This document shows positions 11,373 through 21,925 of a stretch of DNA of 64,000 nt, piece after piece (position 1 is the stretch's first letter; every line of letters begins with the position of its first letter). The notes beneath the pieces were generated by a model that saw only the letters and a list, made by a program, of their open reading frames with translations, did not search any database and was not told the DNA's origin. A program made the translations under genes and the position numbers. Origin of the DNA: Coriaria nepalensis (lineage: Eukaryota; Streptophyta; Magnoliopsida; Cucurbitales; Coriariaceae); contig CP114489.1 in the NCBI GenBank assembly GCA_027186245.1, positions 1,309,501 through 1,373,500 of the forward strand. Reading direction: 5' to 3'.

Positions 11373-13027
11373 TGTATGTTTATAATGGTGTGGTTATTTT
11401 TGAAGCCCATGTCAAACTCCAGAGTTTGAGTTATAATACAGCACATGAATTTGAAGGGCCTACACATGAAGGATTTTCTTGGCGCTTTGATTGTGTGAAG
11501 CTTTATTGAATGTCATTTTCATGTCAGTATTGTTGTTTGCAGAGACTCTTGCCTTGTAGTTGATAATGATGAGTAAATTAAATTAAAATCCATTTCAGTC
11601 TTTTTATTTTATTTCTCATATACTGAATTTATACCTAACTTTGCTCAAGTTAAAACTCGAAAGAAATACCGCATAATTAAATTCCTGATTTTAAAAATAT
11701 CGAAAATAAATTTAAATTATGACGGTCATGGAAAAATAAAAACTATATAATATAAAATAATAATAACAATATTTTTTAGAATTATTAATTTTTAACCTAG
11801 ACGGCGCTGACGTGACATTTCTTAATTGGATAGTGCAGGCTGAGTTGTTCAGGCTTGGCTTACTTAAAACCTTGAAACGAGGCCCCGAGGTTGATGATGG
11901 AGGCGGGAGCTGAGTCTGAGCTGCGAAGAGGAAGAAACAGGGTTTTGCAGAGAGTGAAAATTACGGGGAAGAAGGAAAATGCTCTAATTTTGAAGCGGCG
12001 ATTTGCTTTTAACGTGTGGATTGCGATAAACCTCTGAGGGGATCTTGATGTATAGTTATTATAGTTTTCAATCTGAATCTCAAACAAATCGTTGCTCGTA
12101 TTTTCCTTCACTCCATTTTTTTTTTAAACTTTCTTTCTTTCTCTGCTTCTTCTACTCATCTTTCGCTTCCCCTTCCGGTACTAGTGATGATTCTTTATCT
12201 GAAGGTTCCGCTTCGTAATATCATTTTTATTTTGATTTTTTTTTGTATTTTTTGAGGTAGAAAGTTAATCAGAGAGCTAACAGCTGATTGAATGAGAGAG
12301 AAAGAAAAGGAGCGAATTTGGAAAATTGTCTTTGTACTTTAGATCCTTTTTTTTTCGTAGCTCAATCTGGTTTATAAGATTGCTTATAACCTAGATTTAC
12401 ATGTAGGAATGCGTTTGCGTTTTTTAATAGTGTGGCCGAATCTTGGTTGCTGCCTCTTACCTATCTGCATTAGGGTTTATACTTTATATGCAGTCAGGCA
12501 ACTAATTTCTTATTTCTAATCCAATTTTTTGATTGAGTGTACTGGGTTAAAGCAGCTTTTTTTCTCCTTTTTGTTATGAACTTCAGAATAATCCAACCTT
12601 CAAATCTAATTTTTTGGAAGGGAAACCTCCAACACCTTAAGTTTAATGTGAGATTAGCCACTTTTATATGAATCTTAGTAGAATTGGCACTAAGTTGTTC
12701 AGATAACTCATGTGATATCACCCCCCATTAAGCAATATATGTACATGATTAAGGTAGGAAACTAGGTTTGGTCAAGATGCACTTGTCTGTATCATTGTTT
12801 AAGAAATTGAAACTTTTTTGAGAACTTATAGGTCAAGATGCACTTGTCTGTGTTATTGTTCAATTTGGGAGGAATGCATATTGGAAGCTTCCTATTCTTC
12901 TCAAGTTCCTTGTCAAAATCACTTCCCAACTATACACATGATGTTCAAATGTTTGATAAAACTCAAACATTTCTTTACTCACTTCCTTTGCTGCTTTTCG
13001 TTGTTTTTGTTTATTAAAGTATTGCAG
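11373..13027. other. Spacer or upstream exons of the unrecognised gene
   Basis: After the JASON-like 3' UTR comes AT-rich DNA (11570-11800), then a GC-richer block at 11870-12060. On the plus strand that block could encode a 40-odd-residue basic peptide from an ATG near 11896; I could not connect it in frame to the exons from 13028 on. It may be the promoter and 5' UTR exon of that gene. A 31-bp near-direct repeat lies at 12770-12800 and 12831-12860. Confidence 0.4.
12770..12860. repeat. Short direct repeat, 31 bp, period 61
   Basis: A copy starting GGTCAAGATGCACTTGTCTG at 12770 recurs at 12831 with about two changes near its end. It looks like a local duplication just upstream of the unrecognised spliced gene. 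Confidence 0.75.
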
Positions 13028-14482
13028 AAAACAGTACAGAATCCAAAGTCTATCATGGTGGAGAAGCTAAGCAGTCATGGAATTGCAATCAAGGTTTGGA
13101 AGTTCATACCTTTATTAGCTTATGTAGCTGAAAAATACTTGATCAGTTTGAGTGTGAAGAAATTAAATAAAGTTGGTAAAGAATATAATCTGAATGGAAT
13201 TGTAACTGAGTAAACTCTTATAAGTTTATATATTATGTTATAGAGAGATTGAATATAGAGTACAAGTTGGGTCAAAGTTCATTCTAGTGTCCCACAACCG
13301 AGGGAGACACCTTAACTAGCTGTTTTCCTTTTGTGGGTAACTTTCGACTTGTTTGAAGAAATAAGAGTGCTAATAATAATTATTAATTCAAATTGATGAA
13401 CTGTGATCACACGTCGAAGTGGAGACTATGACTGTTTGATAAGTAAGATTAGCTTGTAGAAAGAGGATTATAGTTTTTTCTTGTTCATGAAGGTTCTTAA
13501 AGACTTTGAGTATTTAAGAAAATATCACTATATACTTGGACTTTTCCTCAATTATTTGATTAATATGAAGTTGAAAAAGGAAGCAACAAAAAACTCTTCC
13601 TCTCATGGTTGACTTCAAGTATCTCATGTATCGGGTGTATGCAACTAATGCGAGAGAGCTGAAATGAGCTCCAATCACTACAAGAATTTACCCATCAGTT
13701 ATAATGATGAACTCTGAAAATCTAACACAGACCCCAAATGCAACAAAACCTAATCTTGAACTTAATCTCCTTCCTACTTTTCTACATGGGTTGGTAACAT
13801 TTTCACCTTTTTTCTTGTTTTGCAGGTCTTCGTATTAATTGAAACGTACGAACAAGATTGTGCATTGTACAATGTGTACATCCAAGTCAGTATCATTTTG
13901 ATTACTTTTTTCTTAAGGCTGTGTAAGGGTGGTAATCATAGTCAAGAAGTGAGAATTGGAGCAAGAGAAATAATTGCACAAAAGAAATTATAAAAAAAGG
14001 ATGAGGTAGGCTTATGGACTTGTGATAGTCATGTATCTTGCTATACGGTGTAGCCTTTTGCCTTTTTTCAAATTTAGATGGTGAAATATCTAATTGAGCT
14101 ATTAACTAAGTCAATTTGGTATGCCTCCATTAAATGTGTTTTGCAGGGTCAAGTTAAAGAGAAACATCAGTTTGACAAATGCTGGTGCAGATTTGTAACA
14201 CCAAGGTTTACGAATAATAGTTGTACAACTTGTTTTCTTGAAACTTCTACATGTGCTGTTTTTTTCAATACTAGGCATTATTTTTATTTTATCATTCTCG
14301 GAGGCATTCAATTTAGTTTAAAATATCTTGATTATTAATGCTTTAATAATCTCCACCTAATTTTTAGGTCACCGTGGTCGGTGGAGATCAATTGGTGTAA
14401 ATATAGACATGTTGAACGTCATGATAATGGATTGATTGATAGTCATAGTCATACTGGGCCTTTCCTAATTTCTGCTTCATAG
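13028..14482 (+). CDS. Unrecognised small spliced gene (at least 4 exons)
   Basis: I do not recognise this gene. Four segments with consensus splice sites keep one reading frame: 13028-13093 (acceptor TATTGCAG, first internal ATG at 13055), 13826-13885, 14147-14205 and 14368-14482, ending in TAG. From the ATG at 13055 they give 90 residues; the frame is open upstream, so this may be the C-terminal part of a longer protein. Visible features: two near-repeated Tyr pairs (ETYEQDCALYNVYIQ), the cluster FDKCWCRFVTPR, an SPWSVEINWCKYRHV segment, and a hydrophobic C terminus ending GPFLISAS. There is no signal peptide and no clear transmembrane segment. The phase agreement (0, 0, 2) across three introns, with interrupted frames in between, is the main evidence that it is coding. 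It could be a lineage-specific gene or a remnant of a larger one. Confidence 0.45.
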
Positions 14483-16174
14483 TTTGATTTCCTTACTCAA
14501 CTCCACCCCACCCATGCACCGAAAAAAATTGCCATAGTTTAGAGTAGCTAGAATAACATTCTACACTGGTAAAGATATATGGTCTTATGTTTATTTCCGG
14601 ATATCGGGATATTCGATCCGACTGAAAAGTTAAAAATCCGGTGGATATCTGCCCGGTTTATGCGCCATACCCTTGTAGATAAATAAATATACATATATTC
14701 AGTCCAAAAAGGAGGGCAAAACAATGTTGTCTTCAATTTGTTAGGAATGCATTAAATTAGTTTCTCTTTGAAACCTTCTGGTCTTTTGAATTGTGGAATA
14801 TTTCCTCATCGTTCGAGCAATTGCGTTTAAAAGTCAATGGTGGATGACACTCCTGGACCTTTTCTCAATTTGTTTGTCTATTTTATTTCACATTAGCATT
14901 ATTTCTTCCTACACTGATTTTTTAATAAAAGAAAAAAATGACAGCCTCTATACTAATCAAAGAGTGGACAAATAAACAATTAAGGTGAGTTTGAGCACGC
15001 ATTTCAGTTTTTAAAATTCAATAATAAAAAAAAATAAAAAATTCAGACACAATATTTCTTCATTTTATAATTATAACGAACACTTAATTTTTTGTTTAAA
15101 AATATATGAAATGATTATATGCATATCATATGACTATTAAAAAACTATTAAAATTATCTTTTTTGATCCACTTTATTTATTTATTTTTATTTCTTCTCTA
15201 TTTCCACTTACCGACCGCCGTCATCCTTCTCTTCCACTGTTACCATCACCTCCTCCACCACTGGTATTGCCAACCTCTACCGATGAATAAAAACATTATA
15301 ATTTTAAATTATTTTTTCTCTTTTTCTTAAATATCAAAATATTAAAATTTTAAATTTGTATTGGCAGTCGATCACTGACATAAAAAATTAAAATTTTAAT
15401 TATTTTCTCTTTTTATCTTAAATATTAAAAAATATATATATATATATTATAATAATATAAAATTTTTATGTTGGTGGTAGTGATGGTGGAAAGAGTGATG
15501 GTAGCATCGGCGAATGAGGGTGGTGGCAGCCGATGTGGTGGAAATGGATAAAAAATTAAGAAAAAAAATGAGTTAAAAAATTAAATTTAAATTAAAAGGG
15601 GTAAAAATATAAATAAAATTTTAATATTATATCAAATTTAGAATTTAAATAGTCACTTAACAATAATGTAACATGCATATTAATATTCTATTAATTTTTA
15701 ATAGAATCGAGAGTTTATTATAATTTAAATTTAAAATTAAATATTTATTATAATTAGTATACAATTTTTATGCTTATTATAATTTATGGTAAGTTTTAAG
15801 TTTTATCCTAATTTTCCTTTTAAAATATATAAATATATTTTGAAATATAAAAATATGTTTTAAAAATATTTCTCCTAAGTTTTACGGGAAATATATTTTG
15901 TTACTCTTACTATTTTATCTAGAATCTCTACTTTATATATATATATATATATATGATCTTTTACCTTCCAGTTATTGAGACTATCAGTCCCACATGCATG
16001 ATGAATAGTAGAATAGTAAAACTAATTAATATGATATTTTCAAGACAATATGAGGTCCCTCCATAAACTTGTCCACAAGAAATCAATAGAGACCGAGCAA
16101 TATGACATATATATGTGAAGCTTATTCATGCCTTCGAGATTCAATATCGATATTTAAGATCATTCAGAGGAAAG
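14483..16174. other. AT-rich intergenic spacer upstream of the NAC gene
   Basis: 3' UTR of the preceding gene, then very AT-rich DNA. Two GC-richer patches (15205-15290 and 15470-15545) look like the loosely complementary arms of an old inverted-repeat element. The NAC promoter and leader occupy the last few hundred bases, with a (TA)n tract at about 15936-15953. No coding exon was found. Confidence 0.5.
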
Positions 16175-17549
16175 ATGGAGGGTGGAGATCATAATCATGA
16201 GGTAGCGTCGAAGGTGATGATGATGATGATGATGAAGAGTATAATCAGTGGCCGTATCGATCGTGATGATGATCGAAACGAGGATCAGAAAAGGAAGAAA
16301 AAAGATGATGAAGAAGAAGTAGTGGAATTAGCAACTAATAGGTCGATGCTACCGGGATTCCGATTTCATCCCACTGACGAGGAGCTGGTCGGGTTTTACC
16401 TGAAGAGAAAGGTAGAGAAGAAACCTGATATCAGTGTTCATCTCATCAAACAGATTGACATCTACAAATATGATCCATGGGATCTTCCAAGTATGCAATA
16501 CTTGATAATATTTTTATTCCCTTTTTAGTTGCTTGTTTTACTAATCATACGTATAGTTACTTATTATAGATCACTTTGTCAATTATGTAGAAGTGAGTAG
16601 TAGTAGTAGTAGAAGCAGTAATGGTGGAATGATGAGCAAGGAGAAAGAGTGGTACTTCTTCTGCAAAAGAGGGAGAAAATACAGAAACAGTGTGAGGCCG
16701 AACAGGGTTACGGGTTCAGGTTTCTGGAAAGCTACCGGAATCGACAAGCCTGTTCATCATTCTAATTCCATGTTTCATCCCGAATGCATTGGCCTCAAGA
16801 AATCGTTAGTATATTACCGTGGATGTGCCGGCAAGGGTACCAAAACCGATTGGATGATGCACGAGTTTCGCCTTCCAGCCAGTCCGGTATTCGATCAATC
16901 AGTCGCGAAAACCGACGTACATAATCTTCCTGAAGAAGCTGTAAGAAAACTAATAATATTCTCATTATTCTCCCTCTTCCTCCTTTATCTTATTAGTATC
17001 ATCAATTTAGTATTTACGTTGGATTTTCATTTTTTCTGGTGATTGCAGGAAGTTTGGACACTATGCAGAATTTTCAAGCGAATCCCATCTTACAAGAAGT
17101 ACACACCAATCAACTGCAAGCTGGATAATAGCAAGTCATATTCTACGCAAAATCAGCCAGTTAGTACTACTGATTCAAGCTCGAGAACATGCAGTTTCGA
17201 GTCCGACATCATGAGTACCGGGCCCGATTATAATGTCGGTCCATTACAAGATGAGGCAAAACCCAGATCAGTGGTTAATCTGCAGCAGCATCATGATGAC
17301 CAACACTTCTGTTTCAATGGAAGAAACCAGTACTCGTTGCGTTTGAGCTCTTTACCAGCAAATGCATCATATGATTACAATAATGATGATGATGATAATA
17401 ACCGTAATAATCCAAGCTTTTGGATTAATCCCATGATTAATAACAGTAACTATAGTGGAGATCATCGTGATTTCTTTACAGATGGAAGCTGGGATGAGCT
17501 CAGGCCTTTGGTTCAGTTAGCCATTGATGATGACCCATCTCATCTCTGA
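16175..17549 (+). CDS. NAC-domain transcription factor, JUNGBRUNNEN1/NAC042-like, 3 exons
   Basis: Exons 16175-16490, 16591-16940 and 17049-17549 give 388 residues. The NAC domain has all five blocks in order: A ([18 protein letters not shown]), B ([15 protein letters not shown]), C ([19 protein letters not shown]), D ([15 protein letters not shown]...[28 protein letters not shown]) and E ([11 protein letters not shown]). The GIDKP and [13 protein letters not shown] signatures, and the C-terminal [10 protein letters not shown] near the end, resemble JUB1/NAC042, a nuclear regulator of H2O2 response and leaf longevity. The first ATG with good context (16175) gives a 60-residue acidic/basic leader with a run of six Met; an in-frame ATG at 16115 is less likely. 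Introns sit at the two standard NAC positions (after DLPK and before EVW). Confidence 0.92.
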
Positions 17550-18353
17550 GATCACAATGATTTTGTTAGCATTCAGAGGTGGAGAGATGAATTAGCATTC
17601 AGTGTATGATCCCTCTCTTTCTTAATAGTTAAAAAACTTTTTATTATTCATTAAAATTTTAATTATATTTACAAACATTTAATAAGAACATATGTTTATA
17701 CAATGGATGTATCACGATGAGTATATATACATGTTGTAACAAGTCAATGAGAGATCGATACTACTGAATATTGACTAACTTACCTCGTATTTATGTATTT
17801 ATTTTTCTTTTAATAAAATTTTTAAATAATAATTTGTATATTTATGGCTATGCTGGATAGAGCAATAACTTATTTTTTTCTTTTCTTTTTTTAAAATCAA
17901 AACAATCACTAATTTTCATACTTCAATTCTACCATTAACAGAAATAATTGTTTGCCGGACGAAAGACTAATCCGGTGTCGACTCAATAATTAAGCCGCTT
18001 AGTCTAGATATCTCCGGGAAATGAATATTATGAAAAGACAATAATAACTAAGAAGAGGCAAGATCATATTAAAACCCAGCTCTATATATATAACTCTATA
18101 AGAACATCTCAGGAAGGAAGAGTTGGAAAAGGCCACATCCTTCTTCACATAAATCAGGCCATCAAACATAAGAGCAAAACAAGAGCTCAAACTGATTCAC
18201 CTGTATATTGATACCTGAAATAAAGAAAATCTGTTGGGTCAATGTATACAAATATGATGAGAATACATTCAGGTTTGATGAGAAGAATCTCCCTGGACCT
18301 GATGGTTGTTGTTAACAGGTTGGCTTATGACTGTAATATCCAAACTTGTTCCA
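17550..18353. other. Convergent spacer: NAC 3' end and SWAP70-like 3' end
   Basis: 3' UTR of the NAC gene to about 17790, AT-rich DNA, then (from about 18000) the 3' UTR of the minus-strand SWAP70-like gene. Bases 18269-18353 also carry the tail that homologues would translate, in a shifted frame. Confidence 0.55.
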
Positions 18354-21300
18354 TCATTCTCTGGGGAAATTTTCCCTTACGTCGGCTATTCTTGCCTCTG
18401 TAGCTCGAATATCGCTCCATTGCCCATCTCCGGTTGTTGTACAAGAGTTGAACTGATCTGTTGCTACATGTACTACACTCTCCTCCCCCAAGTCAGGCAT
18501 TGTTCTAGAAACACTCAGACATGCTTTATCAACATTCTCGTCCGACAAATCTACATGCTTTGTTAATGGAGCATTATTGTTCATCTCTGAACAAGACTCC
18601 ATCTTCTCCTCAAAAACTTGTTTCGTCTCAGCGTGCTGTCTGTAATCAGAAAATTTATCTCATCAAACCTCATAGAATCTCAAAATAGTTGAAATTTCCA
18701 TGAAGGAAGAGTTAGATATGATTTTAATGCATTCATTGGCAGGAAGGGAAGAAGCCAGCAAGCAAACCTCTGAATTTGTGCTTGTAACCTATTTACATAC
18801 GCCATAAGCTCTTGATTCTCCTTCACTGCAGCTGATTCCTTCTGTTTAGCTTCCTTGATTCTAGCTTCTGCATCTGCTGATGCAACTCTGACTTTTTCCT
18901 CGGCTCTCACAACAGCTCCTTCTAGTATTACGACCTGGTCTCTTGCTTTTGCAAGCTCCGAACGCCACATATGCGCCTCCTGGATAGCCGAGTCTCTCTG
19001 CCTTATTAGCTGATCTCTTTCTCTAGTCAAGTACACCACTTTTTCTTCAGACTCTTTGAACTAACATGAAAACAAATATGGCAAAGTAAAATTTCATATG
19101 GATGAATAAATCCAGCATTATTGACTAATTCCTTACCTTACATTCAAAAACCAGAATATTATATTACAAATGATATAAGAAAATGAACTACCTTTGTCAT
19201 TGATGCCTCCTGCTGTTTCTCTGAATCTGTCTGTAGGCTTTCAATTTCTTCACAAACAATTCTCCTTTGCTCATCCATTATATGAACTGCAGATGCTGCT
19301 CCTTCAGCAGCTTCAGCAGTCTCGGTTAATTTCTCTGCTATATCTTTTATCGTTGAATCACGGGCACGAAGATCACGAGCCAGATTCTGTAGTTCTTCAT
19401 CCTTAACTCGTAGTGTCTCCTGTCAAAGATATTAGTATGCAACTGACGTTACAATCACAGAAAACATTAAACACCTTTGCTGTAAATCAGAGCACAGAGT
19501 ACAGAATTGCAGTAATGTGTAATCTTAAGACTACAAGAGTAGCCCAAATTTTAACTAAGATCTGGATGTACCTTCATGATTGCTAAATCGTCCATTGGAC
19601 TATCAATCACTTTATTTGTCATCGTTCCTAAAGAATTTCTCAAGGAGATCTGCATTGCTGTTTCAATCTCCTTGGAGCATTCCAGGGCTGTGGAATTGGC
19701 AGCAGCAACGACTGCTGCAACTGTTCCCAGCTTTGTCGAGCCATTACCACTTAAGGAATCTACAGCCTCTTTGTGGGCCTTAAGGACTAGCTGAGTTGCT
19801 CTGATTAGCAAAAACACAAATAAAATGAAGGAAAATGAAAACGGAGAGAGTGATATATACACCAACAAAATGATTTGTTGAGATTTAAAACTACACCAAA
19901 AACTAGGAGGCAAAGGATTCGTACTCATGAATGTAACGATAGAGGAATAAAGGGATCACAATAATACGATAAGACTGTTAAAAAATCACAATCTAATAAA
20001 CCTTTACATCACGGAGAAGTGATATATCTAGCATTACAAATATATTTACATTACTTTGGATGAAGAAAGTTATTGATAGCTTACTTTAGAGTTGATACCC
20101 AGGCTCTGGCAGCACCAGGAGTCTCTGAACAAAGGAAGTAATCTTTTTTCTGTGGGGTACCAATATCTAAAAATAAAGTTAAGAACCATACTGGTGTAAT
20201 ATTCAATACTGTTTTGTATAAAAATTGATGAAGAAATATTGAATTGACATATCTGTTCCCTATACATCACTAAAGAAGATAGAAGTGTGGATACAGAAAC
20301 AGCAGCCATCATACTTCGGCAGCCCACTAAAAGCATAACAAAAGAACATTAATCGACAGTAACAGAAGTCATAGCCAGTTGAAGGGACTGGTAGCCGCAA
20401 CTTTATAATAAAAAAAGAAGACGAAAAGGCGTGAGAAACTAATCTTACTGAAAGTTCACTGGAGATAAGGCAATTGTGCTATTGCAGTCGAAAATAATAG
20501 TTCCCTTGACAGTTGGGTCATTTCTCCTAAGCCTAATGCAATAACACAGAGTTTATTATTGTCAATATCAGTGAGAATCAAGATGTAAATATGGCATAAG
20601 TAAGCTAGGAAAGGAGATTGAGTGTTACTTATATTCCATTCTTCCGGTTGTTGGGTCTAAGATCACCCACCGTTCGTTCCATTTTCTCAGCTGCGAATGA
20701 AAAGATTACATAAGTTCGTAGTCAGAACAAAGAACAACTGCTAGGCAGCTACCAGACACCTTGGTCTAGCAATACCTATGGCATAGGTACGCCTTTCACA
20801 CTACATTTGCTGAAAGATGAACAGTAAGAACTCCAACTCGACAAAACTGCAGTATTCATCAATTCAGCATGCTACATTTTTCTATAGTATTTGGAAATGG
20901 TAACACTTGAATCACTGAGAAATGAAGCCTAGTCTTTTAAATCTAAAATAGTTTTAAAAACTAATTTATCAAGGAAATGATCCTGAAGTCAAATCGTCCC
21001 AGAGGTATGATGAGAAGATGAAGGGATTCGGCACTCTACATCTCAGAAAACTGTCTCTTATAATCAAACCCCATTCTTCAAAACTAAAAACTGAGGCTAA
21101 AAATCAAACCTTCTCGCAATCGACTGAAAAAAAAAAAAAGAAAGAAAGAAAGAAAGAACCAACAAAAGAAATTGAGTAGGAGTGGGTGTTTCAGGTCGTA
21201 CGGTTTCTGATCGCTTAAGTAGTGGTCCCTGCAGCAAATTCCTGCCAGAACCAGAGCCCAGATGCCGCTTGATCTTCTCCACGCTATTCTCTGCATCTCT

Positions 21301-21431
21301 AGCTCTCTGCTCCAAAACACACCGAAATCCAATCCAATTTGACACTCGCATAGGTACAGATACGCGTATAAGAAAATGCGAGAGAGAGAGAGAGAGAGAT
21401 GACTGACCGGAGAAGCGCCGTTGGCCGCCAT
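18354..21431 (-). CDS. SWAP70-like PH-domain coiled-coil protein, 10 exons; C-terminal frameshift
   Basis: Exons on the minus strand: 21408-21431, 21202-21306, 20629-20690, 20449-20532, 20295-20326, 20085-20166, 19572-19800, 19192-19419, 18768-19060 and 18354-18639, all phase-consistent, 474 residues. A PH domain (LLQGPLLKRSET-LRKWNERWVILDP...GAARAWVSTL) precedes a long coiled coil (KDEELQNLARDLRARDSTIK..., ERDQLIRQRD..., MWRSELAKARDQVVILEGAV). This is the plant SWAP70 type (Arabidopsis At2g30880 from memory), a membrane-lipid-binding protein proposed to act as a Rac/ROP exchange factor. The reading ends with VRENFPRE and a stop at 18354, but the conserved tail (SLDITVISQPVNNN) continues in the other frame to a stop at 18269, so one base is probably lost or gained near 18357-18385. 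The gene diverges from APC5 with 494 bases between start codons. Confidence 0.88.
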
Positions 21432-21925
21432 AGTAGATCAGAAAAAAAGAGTCGGAGGGCAAACTGAGAACTGTTAGGTGCATTCCGTGAACTAGCGGTT
21501 GCCGGTTGGTACTCACGGTAGCGAACTAGCGGTTTGGACCGCAATAATATTGCCCAATGAAGGAGAGCCACGTATGTAAAAAAGCGCTTCGTTTTTATCA
21601 ATTCTTGCTAGGAGCGGTTGCACAAACCGACATGTCGCAAATTTTACTTTCACAAAATTTGACGGTTAATTTTGACTGCTTAAAAAAAAAAATATATATT
21701 TTAAAAACTCTCCCTCCGGTTCTAAAACCCGAAAACTTCTTCGCGCCTGAACCCTCGAAACCGGCCACTGGAAATCTCTATTTGCTTCACTCACCTGCAA
21801 CTAATTTCTCCGTTCTCGTTTTCTTTAGCACGAAATTTTACCTACAATCGACCAAACTCGACTTCCGTTTTCTGATATTTTGCTTGCAGTGATAAGCACG
21901 AGATTGTTGCTGAGATCTGAAATCA
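21432..21925. promoter_or_regulatory. Putative bidirectional promoter, SWAP70-like / APC5
   Basis: 494 bases separate the two divergent start codons (21431 minus and 21926 plus) and no other gene lies between. The interval must hold both 5' UTRs and promoters. Open frames seen here (for example 21557-21892 plus) show no family resemblance. Confidence 0.6.

Noticed and set aside
12818..13213. 131-residue ORF overlapping the first exon of the unrecognised gene
   Set aside because: It shares the frame of the accepted exon at 13028-13093 but its first half spans the branch-point and acceptor region, and its last part reads into the following intron. Its N-terminal half has no family resemblance. 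Only the spliced segment is retained.
21557..21892. 111-residue plus-strand ORF
   Set aside because: Lies in the APC5 promoter/5' UTR, low-complexity and without resemblance to any family.
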